Source of the DNA: Janthinobacterium saanense
GTDB lineage: Bacteria; Pseudomonadota; Gammaproteobacteria; Burkholderiales; Burkholderiaceae_D
Length of the DNA stretch: 64,000 nucleotides
Direction of reading: 5' to 3'
NCBI RefSeq assembly: GCF_014200675.1
Contig: NZ_JACHCI010000003.1
Coordinates: 310,001 to 374,000 of the forward strand
The position numbers were made by a program, and so were the translations under genes. Within the stretch, counting starts at the first letter, position 1. The number at the start of each line of letters is the position of its first letter. The notes beneath the pieces were generated by a model, which saw only the letters and a list, made by a program, of their open reading frames with translations, had not been told where the DNA came from and made no database searches. Shown here piece after piece: positions 1 through 8,046 of this stretch.

Positions 1-251
1 TGCCCGCGTTTTCCATCAATGGCGGACGCGAGTATGTGAAGGACGTGGAAGCGTCGAAAGCCAAGGCGGCCGCCTACGGCCCCCGTTACCATCAGGTGAG
101 CGATGAGTACGACGCCAGCTGGGATCTGTCGGGCATGACGCAGCAAGCCCAGTTCACCCTGAACCTGGGGCAAGCCGTAGCCAATGCCGCCAGGATGCCA
201 GCCTGGAAGGCCGGCGATGCCTTTGGCAAGGTGCGTGAGCAAGTCAAATAA
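1..251 (+). CDS. M28-family metallopeptidase, C-terminal fragment
   Basis: Only the last 83 or so codons are inside the window; the reading frame is open from base 3 to the TAA at 249-251. The fragment contains a FSINGG segment followed by Tyr-His-Gln-x-Ser-Asp-Glu-Tyr, which matches the C-terminal region of M28 aminopeptidases, where the conserved His supplies a zinc ligand. Such enzymes are usually exported and cleave N-terminal residues from peptides, but the signal peptide and most metal ligands lie upstream and cannot be checked. A strong hairpin terminator follows directly after the stop. The family call rests on this short tail only. Confidence 0.7.
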   Translation, partial: PAFSINGGREYVKDVEASKAKAAAYGPRYHQVSDEYDASWDLSGMTQQAQFTLNLGQAVANAARMPAWKAGDAFGKVREQVK

Positions 252-266
252 CACAGCCGCAGCATG

Positions 267-305
267 AAAAAACCGCGCAGTTTGCATGAACTGAGCGGTT
301 TTTTT
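267..305. terminator. bidirectional intrinsic terminator
   Basis: An A-run followed by ACCGC, a loop region, then GCGGT and seven T. The hairpin is flanked by A on one side and T on the other, so it can end both the peptidase transcript and the convergent MFS gene transcript. Confidence 0.8.
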
Positions 306-315
306 GTGCCGCCAT

Positions 316-1527
316 TTACGCTTGTGCCAGGCGCCGCTGGTCGTAGCTGTACTTGCCCCACACCAGCAGCATCAGCAGCGGCATGGCGCCGCCGACGGCG
401 CACAGGGCCAGCCAGCCGCCAGCGGCAAAGCTGGCGCTGGCCAGCGCCGAGCCGGCCGAGGCGCCGATAAAGCCGGAGGCGATAAACACCGTGGTGACGC
501 GCGCCCGCGCATGCGGCGCCAGCTTGTAGATGATGGACTGGTGCGTCACTTGCAGGCCCATCACGCCCACGTCGAGCAGCACTATGCCGATCAGCAATAA
601 GGTCAGCGATTGCGCGCCCAGGCCGATGAAGGCCCAGCCCGCCAGCGAGGCGATGGCCAGCAGCCAGGTAGCCTGGCGTGCATGGCCGCGGTCAGCCATG
701 CGGCCCGCCGTGTTGGCAGCCAGCGCACCGGTGGCGCCGGCCAGGCCGAACATGCCGATCTGCAATTCCGAGTAATGGTACGGTGCGCCGCTGAGTAAAA
801 AAGTCAGTCCGGTCCAGAACACGCTGAACGTGCCCAGGCCCAGGCCGGCGAACAGGGCGCGCTGGCGCAGCAGCGGTTCCTGGCGGATGATGTCGCCCAG
901 GGAGGCCATCAGCTTGCCGTATTGCAATTTGCCGCGTGGCGCTTCATCGGGCAGGATGTGGCGCAGCATCAGCAGCAGGGCCAGCACAACGACGGCCGCC
1001 AGCACGTAGACGGTGCGCCAGCCGCCGCTGATGTGCGCGACGATGCCGGACACTGTGCGGGCCAGCAAGATTCCCAACAGCAAGCCTGTCATGACGGTGC
1101 CCACCATGCGGCCCCGGCTATGGTCGGGTGCGTACGACGCCACCATGGCCGTGACTACCATCAGGGCGCTGGCCGTGATGCCCATCAACACGCTGGCAAT
1201 CGCAAAAATATAAATGTTCTGGCTGGCGGCGGCCAGCAGCAGGGCGGCGATCTTGGCGAGCAGCATCCAGGTCAGCAGTTTGCGGCGGTTCAATACGTCG
1301 CTGAGCGGCACCAAAAAGACGATGCCCAGCACATAGCCGATCTGCGTGGCCGTGACCAGGTAGCCGGCGTGGGTGACGCTGACGCCAAACGAGGCGGCCA
1401 GCATGGAAGTGAGGGGCTGGACGTAATACAGGCTGGCAACGAGCACGCCGGCGGACAGGGCGAACAACAGGATGCGGGTCGACGTCAGCAGGGTGCTGGC
1501 GTCGATCTTGGAGCTGGCTGATTTCAT
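316..1527 (-). CDS. MFS transporter (drug/metabolite exporter type)
   Basis: A 403-residue protein that is hydrophobic throughout and fits 12 membrane helices. It has the MFS cytoplasmic loop between helices 2 and 3 (PLSDVLNRRK), and an Arg-rich loop follows helix 4. The layout resembles the DHA1 group that includes YnfM-like exporters. I chose the Met at 1527 (MKSASSKID) rather than an earlier in-frame start at 1599, because the extra 24 residues are basic and polar and unlike an MFS N-terminus; no strong ribosome binding site decides this. It is convergent with the peptidase and shares its terminator. The substrate cannot be read from the sequence. Confidence 0.85.
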   Translation of the reverse strand: MKSASSKIDASTLLTSTRILLFALSAGVLVASLYYVQPLTSMLAASFGVSVTHAGYLVTATQIGYVLGIVFLVPLSDVLNRRKLLTWMLLAKIAALLLAAASQNIYIFAIASVLMGITASALMVVTAMVASYAPDHSRGRMVGTVMTGLLLGILLARTVSGIVAHISGGWRTVYVLAAVVVLALLLMLRHILPDEAPRGKLQYGKLMASLGDIIRQEPLLRQRALFAGLGLGTFSVFWTGLTFLLSGAPYHYSELQIGMFGLAGATGALAANTAGRMADRGHARQATWLLAIASLAGWAFIGLGAQSLTLLLIGIVLLDVGVMGLQVTHQSIIYKLAPHARARVTTVFIASGFIGASAGSALASASFAAGGWLALCAVGGAMPLLMLLVWGKYSYDQRRLAQA

Positions 1528-1637
1528 GCGGTACAACTTTCTTGGAATGACGCTTTTGGAGGTGCATGATAGCGCCCGGGCGGTTTTCCTGCCGGGCAAG
1601 GCCGGTTTTTCTGGCGATACTGGTCATCGTGACAAGA

Positions 1638-1672
1638 CAAAAAAATCCCGGCGATCATGAATGATGGCCGGG
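1638..1672 (-). terminator. intrinsic terminator of the LLM oxidoreductase gene
   Basis: On the minus strand CCCGGC and GCCGGG form a stem with an inner ATCAT/ATGAT pairing, followed by a run of seven or more T. It lies about 50 bases after the stop of the upstream minus-strand gene. Confidence 0.75.
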
Positions 1673-1720
1673 AAAAGGTATATAGCGGGATATACCAGGA
1701 GGATAAAGGGTAAAGGCGCG

Positions 1721-2719
1721 TTACTCTTCTGCAGCCAGTTCAGCATGCACTTGCGCCGTGATTTCGTAGGAGCGCAGGCGGTGCTGGTGGTCGAAGATTT
1801 GCGAGGTGATCATCAGCTCGTCGGCGCCGGTTTCCTTGATGAAAGCGGCCATCTTCGCCTTTACCGTGGCGGGCGAGCCGATGGCGGTGCAGGACAGCAC
1901 GGAGTCGAGCATGGCCCGCTCTTGCGGACCCAGCTGTTCCAGGTAGCCGGGCACCGGTGGCTGCAAGCGCGATGGGCGTCCCGTGCGCAGGTTGACGAAC
2001 GCTTGCTGCATCGAGGTGGCGCGCAAATGCGCTTCTTCATCGGTATCGGCGGCAAACACATTAAAGCCCAGCATCACGTGCGGCTTGGCCAGCTGCTTCG
2101 ATGGCTTGAAGTTGGCGCGGTAGTAGTCGACGGCCATCTTCATCATTTGCGGCGCGAAGTGCGAGGCAAAGGCGTAAGGCAAGCCCATGTGGGCGGCCAG
2201 TTGCGCGCCGAACATGCTCGAACCGAGTATCCAGACAGGAACATTCGAACCCTTGCCCGGCACGGCCAGCACGCGCTGGCGCGGTTCATCGGACATATAG
2301 TCCATCAATTCGAGCACGTCTTGCGGAAACTGCTCGGCATCCGACTGTAAATCGCGGCGCAAGGCGCGCGCGGTGGTCTGGTCGGAACCGGGCGCGCGGC
2401 CCAGGCCCAGGTCGATGCGGCCTGGATACAGCGCTTCCAGGGTGCCGAACTGTTCGGCAATCACCAGCGGCGAGTGATTCGGCAGCATCACGCCGCCCGC
2501 GCCTACGCGGATGGTCTTGGTGCCGGCCGCTACGTGGGCGATGACCACCGCCGTGGCGGCGCTGGCGATGCCCGGCATGCCGTGGTGTTCGGCCAGCCAG
2601 TAGCGGTTAAAGCCCCAGCGTTCGCCATGCTGCGCCAGGTCCAGCGTGTTCTTGAAAGAAATCGCAGCGCTGCTGCCTTCGGCGATGGGGGCCAGATCGA
2701 GTATGGAAAATGGAATCAT
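1721..2719 (-). CDS. LLM-class flavin-dependent oxidoreductase (YhbW-like)
   Basis: A 332-residue luciferase-like monooxygenase. It begins [12 protein letters not shown], the usual start of the YhbW/SsuD-like subgroup, and continues with [10 protein letters not shown] (residues 40-50), the [12 protein letters not shown] strand-loop and LGLGRAPG, all hallmarks of the TIM-barrel bacterial luciferase fold that uses reduced FMN. The length matches the family. No flavin reductase gene lies next to it, so reduced FMN would come from elsewhere. It is divergent from the M20 peptidase gene. The physiological substrate is unknown. A terminator follows the stop. Confidence 0.88.
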   Translation of the reverse strand: MIPFSILDLAPIAEGSSAAISFKNTLDLAQHGERWGFNRYWLAEHHGMPGIASAATAVVIAHVAAGTKTIRVGAGGVMLPNHSPLVIAEQFGTLEALYPGRIDLGLGRAPGSDQTTARALRRDLQSDAEQFPQDVLELMDYMSDEPRQRVLAVPGKGSNVPVWILGSSMFGAQLAAHMGLPYAFASHFAPQMMKMAVDYYRANFKPSKQLAKPHVMLGFNVFAADTDEEAHLRATSMQQAFVNLRTGRPSRLQPPVPGYLEQLGPQERAMLDSVLSCTAIGSPATVKAKMAAFIKETGADELMITSQIFDHQHRLRSYEITAQVHAELAAEE

Positions 2720-2951
2720 GAGAGCAATATCGGGCTATAGTGGTGAATCACAATGGACGATTTATCTATCCCCTGATGGCTGCAGGGTTGTAGCACCCGG
2801 CGCCGGCCATGAAGAAAAGACAAGGCTGGCGCTATGATAATGCGAATCCGCTTTTTGCGTACTGATCGGTAAAAAACTCGTGCTGATTGGAAATTCAATA
2901 AGGCAATGTTAGAGTGATCATCCCGACTTTTGCCTGGCTGACTGATATCCG

Positions 2952-4480
2952 ATGTTCAAGAAACTTGCCCTGCGTACCTTGTTGCCGCTGCTGCTACAGT
3001 GTGCTTTTCACTTGCCCGTGTACGCCTCTGCCGCCGATGCTGCAGTCAGTGCTGAAGCGCAAGATGCGGCCCGCTATGCGCTGGCAACCTATCCCGAAGC
3101 AATGATTTCCAGTCTGGCGAAGATGGTCAGCTTCAATACGGTGGCTGACCCTGCCGTGCCGTTTGCGAGCAACCCCCAGCACGCGGGTTTCAAGCGTTAT
3201 CTGCAGCAAGAGGCGCAGCGCCTGGGTTTTGATTTCCACGATTACGGCCACGTGGTGGTGATCGGCATGGGGGGGGCAGCGAGCGCGTGGGCGTGATCAC
3301 GCATGGCGACGTGCAGCCGGTGGACCCGGCGAAATGGGCACGCTCGCCATTCGAGCTGGACCGTACCAGCGAACCGGGCAAGCTGCTGGGACGGGGCACG
3401 GAAGACGACAAGGGGCCGATCGCCACCGCCCTGTACGCGATGAAGTCCATCCAGGATAAAAAGGTGCTGCTACGCAAGCGGGTGGAATTGTATGTCTACA
3501 TGGCCGAGGAATCGGATTGGGAACCGTTGAAAGAGTTTCTCAAGACTCATACGCCGCCGGACATCAATATCACCATCGATGCAGAATACCCGGTGGTGAC
3601 GGCCGAGAAAGGTTATGGCTCTATCAAGCTGAGCCTGCCAGCGGATGCTGCCTTGCCCAGCGCTACTGCGCCCGTCTTGCGCAGCCTGACGGGCGGCTTT
3701 TTCGGCAGCCAGATTCCGGAAGACGCCAGGGCCACCATCGAACACGCGACTGCCGCGCTGGAAGCGCAGATAAGGGCGCGGGCACAGCAGCAGCAAGGCA
3801 TGCGCTACACCTTCGAGCGCCAAGGGGAGACCCTGACCGTCAAGGCGCTTGGGGTATCGGCGCATTCGTCGAAACCGGAAGACGGTCTGAATGCCATCAG
3901 CATGCTGGCCGACGCCTTGAACGTGCAGCCGTGGACGGGCACGCAGGCGGCCGACATGCTGTCATTCCTGAATCAGCTGGTGGGCACCGGACTGTATGGC
4001 GAGAAATTTGGACAGATCGCTTACCGCGACGCCTTCATGGGGCCGATGACGGTGGCGCCTACCGTGCTCAAGCAGAATAATGGCGAGCTGGAACTGAATA
4101 TCAATCTGCGCCGTCCGCAAGGCAAGACAGCCTATGCCTTGCGCCAGCAAGTGCTGGATGCGTTTAATGGCTGGAAGGCACAGCGCCATGTGGCGGCCGA
4201 GCTGCAAGTGCAGATAGGTGAACCGTGGTTGCAAACCAGTGCGCCGCAGATTCCCACCTTGTTAACAGTGTTTTCGCATTACACGGGTATTACTGATCCG
4301 CAACCGGTCGCCATCGGCGGCGGCACCAATTCGCGGCTGTTCCCCAACGCCGTCAGCTTTGGCCCCGCCATGCCGCACACGGTGTACACCGGCCATTCCG
4401 AACATGAATTCATCACGGAAAAACAACTGCTGTTGAACTTGCAGATGTACACGGCCGCGCTGATCGAACTGGCGAAATAG
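2952..4480 (+). pseudogene. M20-family dipeptidase/peptidase, frameshifted in a G8 tract
   Basis: Two reading frames join into one M20 zinc peptidase. Frame 1 runs from the Met at 2952, with a signal peptide ending near YASA, to a TGA at 3294-3296. Frame 2 resumes in the same region and runs to 4480 with HGDVQPVD (zinc His and Asp), GTEDDKGP (bridging Asp) and EESDWE (catalytic Glu). The switch lies in eight consecutive G at 3269-3276. Nine G would restore a 509-residue protein reading GMGGGSERVGVITHGD; six G would also restore the frame. As given, the product is cut before its active site. This may be a true pseudogene, a slippage or phase-variable site, or a sequencing error. No good ribosome binding site is seen before 2952. 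Confidence 0.8.
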
Positions 4481-4523
4481 CGCGCTTGCCACGCCATGGC
4501 GTTTCTTCAAGTTTGTGCCTGAC

Positions 4524-4559
4524 TGGCCGTCGCCCCTGATACAGGGACGACGACGGCCA
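4524..4559. repeat. stable palindromic hairpin after the M20 gene
   Basis: Perfect nine-base arms TGGCCGTCG and CGACGGCCA enclose an inner CCCTG/CAGGG pairing. There is no T-run, so it may be a REP-like element or a transcript-stabilising hairpin rather than a classical terminator. Confidence 0.55.
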
Positions 4560-4607
4560 TTGACCATGGTGCCGGGCTGATGCTGGCGATATTAGCAGCT
4601 AGTAGCG

Positions 4608-5105
4608 TTATTGGCGCTGTATCACGCCCTTTTGCACGCTGACCCGGTCGCCGATCTGGAAGCCTGGCTGGTTATTTTGCAGGAAGGTACGGGTCGAGCC
4701 ATCGTCCAGCCGCAAGGTCACGCGGTAGAGCATATTGTTCGCCGCCGCGCCGCCGGTGCCACCCGTTCCCGAGGTTCCTGTCTGCATGTCGCCGCTGCCT
4801 TGATCCATGCTGCGTGGCACGGTTTCTATCGATTGCACGCTCGCCGAGCTGATGTTCATGCCGGACTGGCTGGCGTCACTGCCGGTGCTCATGTCGCTGG
4901 CCGTGGAGGTGCTGCCGGTGTTGCTGCTGCTGGTACTGCTGCCGGGCATGCTGCCTGGCGTGCTGGTGCCAGCGGTGGCGTTGTAAGCATCGCCGCCACT
5001 GCTGCGCGTCAGGCTGTTGCTATCGGTGGAATGGCAGGCAGCCAATACGGTACACAAGAACGCACATAGCAAGCCAGGCAACAACAGGGTGTTTTTAGAT
5101 ATCAT
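4608..5105 (-). CDS. putative lipoprotein of unknown function
   Basis: A 165-residue protein starting MISKNTLLL, preceded by a clear AAAGGAG ribosome binding site. The N-terminus is a lipoprotein signal with lipobox V-L-A-A-C, placing lipidated Cys at residue 24. Residues 30-120 are a low-complexity Ser/Gly/Thr-rich linker. The last 40 residues form a compact segment (YRVTLRLDDGS, then GFQIGDRVSVQKG) resembling the C-terminal strand pair of SlyB/Pcp-type outer-membrane lipoproteins. Without a glycine zipper it cannot be called SlyB. An earlier in-frame start exists at 5192 but would place 29 residues before the signal sequence. Heptanucleotide repeats lie just upstream, in the likely promoter region. 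Confidence 0.72.
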   Translation of the reverse strand: MISKNTLLLPGLLCAFLCTVLAACHSTDSNSLTRSSGGDAYNATAGTSTPGSMPGSSTSSSNTGSTSTASDMSTGSDASQSGMNISSASVQSIETVPRSMDQGSGDMQTGTSGTGGTGGAAANNMLYRVTLRLDDGSTRTFLQNNQPGFQIGDRVSVQKGVIQRQ

Positions 5106-5151
5106 CTTGGTCTCCTTTGCTAAAGATAGGGGGCGATAACCGCGAGGCGAT

Positions 5152-5198
5152 GGCAGATGGCAGATCCTGATATTGCGTATTGCATATTGCATATTGCA
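5152..5198. repeat. two short heptanucleotide tandem repeats
   Basis: GGCAGAT occurs twice in tandem at 5152-5165. TATTGCG followed by three copies of TATTGCA fills 5171-5198. Both arrays lie upstream of the lipoprotein start at 5105, where its promoter would be expected. Confidence 0.8.
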
Positions 5199-5377
5199 TC
5201 CTGGACGCCGCCGTGGCTAGTACAAGTAAGAGTAGTCGACGCGATGAATGTTCAGCGCCTGTCATGGCAGCTTGCGCCATATCAAATGGTGAGGTGTCAC
5301 GCTTGGTATAAATAGATGCTTGCAATAAACATTACGTGCGCTTGCACGTTTCTTCGCTGTTCACTTCAGGAGAAAAA

Positions 5378-5665
5378 ATGTCCTCAGGCCCTACCGCAAA
5401 GCTGATCGATGAATTGGTGTTGAGTGTACGTGGTGCCGGGCAAGACGCCCGCACGCGGCATGTGCTGGAGCAAGCCTTGCATGGGCTGGTGCGTCTGGCA
5501 CGGTCGGAACAGTTGCTGGAGATTCAGCGCGATACGGCGCGTGCCGTCGGGGCAGGCAGCCGCCGCGAAATGCGCGCCTTGCTGCGGCGCATCGCTACGC
5601 CGGGGCATGGCGAGCAGGGGCAGTTGCCGCTGGAATTGGCGGATAGTCATGCAGGCCAGGCCTGA
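5378..5665 (+). CDS. hypothetical small helical protein
   Basis: A 95-residue protein starting MSSGPTAKLIDELVL. The start is supported by AGGAGA ending five bases before the ATG; an in-frame Met 14 codons earlier lacks such a site. It is rich in Leu, Arg, Ala and Gln and looks all-helical and soluble. No signal peptide or known motif was recognised. It is divergent from the lipoprotein gene, with its own promoter region. A hairpin overlapping its stop codon, with a T-rich tail, probably ends transcription. Function unknown. Confidence 0.7.
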   Translation: MSSGPTAKLIDELVLSVRGAGQDARTRHVLEQALHGLVRLARSEQLLEIQRDTARAVGAGSRREMRALLRRIATPGHGEQGQLPLELADSHAGQA

Positions 5666-5699
5666 GCTGCGCCTGGCCTGGTGAGGCTTTAGTTTTTTT
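5652..5699 (+). terminator. probable terminator overlapping the 3' end of the small gene
   Basis: CAGGCCAGG (5652-5660) pairs with CCTGGCCTG (5672-5680). Seven T follow at 5693-5699 after a short gap. The gap makes it weaker than a classical terminator. Confidence 0.5.
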
Positions 5700-6114
5700 C
5701 GCGGGCTGCGATAGGGCCCAGTGCGGCGGCCACTATTTTTGGCCACAGGAAAGTTAGGGGCAGGACGACGATGGCCGCCGCCGTGATGTCGACCAGCCAG
5801 TCCGAGACGGCGCCGTGGCGGTAAGGCAGGAAGCTCTGGATGAATTCGTCCAGCGCTCCCATGGCCGCCACCATCAGCATGGCGTGCACGGCGCGGCGCA
5901 GCATGCTGCCTGCCGTGCCGCTGAACAAAATCAGGGCCAGCACGCCGTAGCCGATGGAATGCAAGACCACGCCCGAGGCATATTGCCCGATATCGGCGCG
6001 CGCGCCAGGAATATCGCCGATCAGGATGACCAGCGCATACAGTATCAGTGCCGTGCGGTAGCGCCAGCCTTGGTATTGCTCGGAAAAACAGTATCGTGTC
6101 AGCATCGCTAGCAT
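5689..6114 (-). CDS. VanZ-like family membrane protein
   Basis: A hydrophobic protein of about 141 residues with four predicted membrane helices and the VanZ signature: ALDEFIQSFLPYRHGAVSDWLVD, where DE..Q and R..S..D are the conserved polar positions. VanZ-like proteins are small inner-membrane proteins of unclear role; the founder confers low-level teicoplanin resistance. The frame stays open to 6276, but the upstream codons run through the 6S RNA terminator, so I place the start at the Met at 6114 or 6105. No convincing ribosome binding site was found for any candidate. Confidence 0.7.
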   Translation of the reverse strand: MLAMLTRYCFSEQYQGWRYRTALILYALVILIGDIPGARADIGQYASGVVLHSIGYGVLALILFSGTAGSMLRRAVHAMLMVAAMGALDEFIQSFLPYRHGAVSDWLVDITAAAIVVLPLTFLWPKIVAAALGPIAAREKN

Positions 6115-6198
6115 GGAGTTACAGGGTAGTGAAAAGGGCAACCATAGCATGGGCAAGGCGGCAAGAGATGATACTTGCGCAAGACTTTGTGTACGGAC

Positions 6199-6225
6199 AA
6201 AAAAAGGCCCGCTGCTGAGCGGGCC
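6199..6225 (-). terminator. intrinsic terminator of the 6S RNA gene
   Basis: On the minus strand GGCCCGC, a six-base loop, GCGGGCC and a run of seven T. A smaller AACCC/GGGTT hairpin lies just before it. Confidence 0.85.
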
Positions 6226-6372
6226 AAAAACCCAAACGGGTTCAAGAGTTGAGCTGTACCAACCATGTCGCAGCAAGGAAGGCTGCCTGCGCCACAGTCA
6301 TGAAGAGGGTGTGGTGTACCACGGGGGCACACCTGTCTGTCGTCGCGCATATCGGTTGCGTGTACAGCAGAT
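6199..6372 (-). ncRNA. ssrS: probable 6S RNA
   Basis: The minus-strand transcript can form a long rod: GCUGUAC near its 5' end pairs with GUACAGC near its 3' end, and CAACC pairs with GGUUG just inside. Further in, CCGAUAU on the 5' side, UGUGGCGC after the apical hairpin, and GCCUU followed by CUGCGAC on the 3' side occur in the same order as in E. coli 6S RNA. GGUGUG/CACACC closes the apical stem. A TATACT -10 box lies at 6379-6384, putting the start near 6372. The transcript ends in a GGCCCGC/GCGGGCC hairpin and seven U. 6S RNA binds sigma-70 RNA polymerase and lowers transcription in stationary phase. The exact mature ends are unknown. Confidence 0.72.
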
Positions 6373-6497
6373 GAAGCTAGTATAGGGAGGGAAAATGACC
6401 GGCCCATGACACGCCGCAACATTTTTTAAAGAAAGTTTTTTGATGCTGGCGCCAGCGAAAAGGGCGGCGGTAGCGGATGCGTGCACAGACGCCGGAT

Positions 6498-6527
6498 AAA
6501 AAAAAGCCCGCTGGTGAAAGCGGGCTT
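6498..6527 (-). terminator. intrinsic terminator downstream of the SDR gene
   Basis: On the minus strand GCCCGC and GCGGGC close an eight-base loop, followed by eight T. It lies about 130 bases after the SDR stop codon and insulates the 6S RNA promoter from read-through. Confidence 0.8.
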
Positions 6528-6659
6528 AAAACTATTTTCTTGGAGGAGAATAGTGGAGACAGGTGCATTATGCTGCGTCGCACTATATGTGTCTAATGGT
6601 ATTTTCAGATATCGATTATCGTTTTTTGATATAACTTGGTCTTACGTGCCTACCGGAAT

Positions 6660-7424
6660 TTATTCCTTGACGGCAACTGTATAGTTCAAGGCCATGCGCC
6701 CGCCATCGACATAGATGGTTTGTCCCGTCATATAGCTGGCGTCGTCGCTGGCCAGGAAAGCGGCGATGCCGGCCACTTCTTCCGGCTCGCCGCAGCGGCC
6801 CAGCGGGGTGCGCGACAGGATGGTGTGGCGTGCTTGCGGGCTGGACAATACAGCTTGCTTGGCCAGTTCCGTCAGGATGGTGCCGGGGCCGATGCCGTTC
6901 ACGCGCACGCCGTACGAGGCCAGGTTCAGCGACATGACCTTGGTCAGCTGGTTGATGGCGCCTTTCGACACCACGTAAGGCACCTGGTTCGGGATCGCCA
7001 GTTCGGCATTCACGCTGGACATATTGATAATACAGCCAGTGTTGCGCTTGACCATTTCGCGCGCCACGGCCTGGCCGCACAAAAACATCGATTTCAGGTT
7101 GATGCGCATCACGCGGTCGAAATCGTCTTCACAGACGTCGAGGAAGTCGGCTGCATGGGTCACGCCCGCGTTGTTGACCAGGATGTCGATCTGGCCGAAG
7201 CGGGCCAGGGTTTCTTTCAGCATTGCATCGACATCGGCTTTCTGGCTGACGTCGGCGCAAAAGAAGTGTGCTTGCGGGCCCAGCGCGGCGGCCGCTTGCG
7301 CGCCTTCTTCCTTGATGTCGACCAGCATCACTTGCGCGCCTTCGGCGATCAAACGGCTGGCGCACGCCAGGCCGATGCCCTGCGTGGCGCCCGTGACGAT
7401 GGCGGTTTTGCCTTGTAATTTCAT
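6660..7424 (-). CDS. SDR-family NAD(P)-dependent oxidoreductase
   Basis: A 254-residue classical short-chain dehydrogenase. It has the cofactor motif TGATQGIG (residues 11-18), Asp36 after beta-2 (favouring NAD over NADP), NNAG (84-87) and the catalytic set Ser137, Tyr150, Lys154 (YVVSK). The C-terminal MTGQTIYVDGG segment is typical of the family. The ATG at 7424 follows AGAGGAA at good spacing; the frame is open further upstream but without family similarity. It may be co-transcribed with the LemA/TPM genes 85 bases upstream. The substrate cannot be assigned; hydroxysteroid, sugar or 3-ketoacyl reductase roles are all possible. Confidence 0.9.
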   Translation of the reverse strand: MKLQGKTAIVTGATQGIGLACASRLIAEGAQVMLVDIKEEGAQAAAALGPQAHFFCADVSQKADVDAMLKETLARFGQIDILVNNAGVTHAADFLDVCEDDFDRVMRINLKSMFLCGQAVAREMVKRNTGCIINMSSVNAELAIPNQVPYVVSKGAINQLTKVMSLNLASYGVRVNGIGPGTILTELAKQAVLSSPQARHTILSRTPLGRCGEPEEVAGIAAFLASDDASYMTGQTIYVDGGRMALNYTVAVKE

Positions 7425-7509
7425 GGTGTTTCCTCTGCGTGTGGTGGCGCCGCGCAAGCAAGACGCGTATCTCGCGCGGCAAACACAGATTTTAATCCCT
7501 GCGCACGCC

Positions 7510-8046
7510 TTATAAAAGGATCGCTTCGTTCGGCAACTGATTGCTGCGCGGGCCGGTGGAGGGGAAATGACTTTGCAGCAAGGTATTGAGTTGCTGCAGC
7601 GCTTGCAGCGTGCTGTCGTGGAAGTTGCCGCTGGCAAAGCCCGTGGTCATGGTGCGGCACACGGCTTGCCATTCTTCCGGGCTGACACGGCGGCCCACAT
7701 TGCGGTCGGCCACGATATCGACCTGGTGCGAGGCCAGGTTGATGTAGATCAGCACGCCGCAATTGTCTTCCGTATCCCACACGCCATACTGGGCGAACAG
7801 TTCGCGCGCCCGTTGACGGTTGCTGATCCCGGAATAGGCCATGCCTGGCGTCAGGGCTGCTTCGACGATCAACCGGATTTCTGCGTTATGGACTTTTTCG
7901 CCATCGGCAATACTGTGTTCGATGGCTTTCAGCGTGGTTTCGGGAAAGGCCTTGCGCGCCGCCGCAGGCGTGCTGCGCAAGTGTTTCAAGGTACGTCCGC
8001 AACGTTGCCCGAACGTTAGGTGTTTCGTGCCGTGATGATGCATCAT
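7510..8046 (-). CDS. TPM-domain protein, cytosolic type
   Basis: A 178-residue protein with a TPM domain at about residues 40-150: AIADGEKVHNAEIRLIVEAAL, ARELFAQYGVWDTEDNCGVLIYINLASHQVDIVADRNVG. It has no signal peptide or membrane helix, unlike its upstream neighbour. Its start overlaps the neighbour's stop by one base (TAATG), implying translational coupling. TPM domains are often paired with LemA, and some have been linked to membrane-protein turnover or photosystem repair, but their role in proteobacteria is unsettled. The start MMHHH has two adjacent Met codons, so either may be used. Confidence 0.85.
   Translation of the reverse strand: MMHHHGTKHLTFGQRCGRTLKHLRSTPAAARKAFPETTLKAIEHSIADGEKVHNAEIRLIVEAALTPGMAYSGISNRQRARELFAQYGVWDTEDNCGVLIYINLASHQVDIVADRNVGRRVSPEEWQAVCRTMTTGFASGNFHDSTLQALQQLNTLLQSHFPSTGPRSNQLPNEAILL

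Noticed and set aside
6199-6372. Signal recognition particle 4.5S RNA as an alternative for this locus
   Set aside because: The GGAAG...GGAAGCAGCC domain IV core of SRP RNA is absent; the similarity is to 6S RNA.
6108-6422. An open frame across the 6S RNA region on the minus strand
   Set aside because: It runs through the RNA terminator hairpin, has no family similarity, and a structured RNA explains the sequence better.
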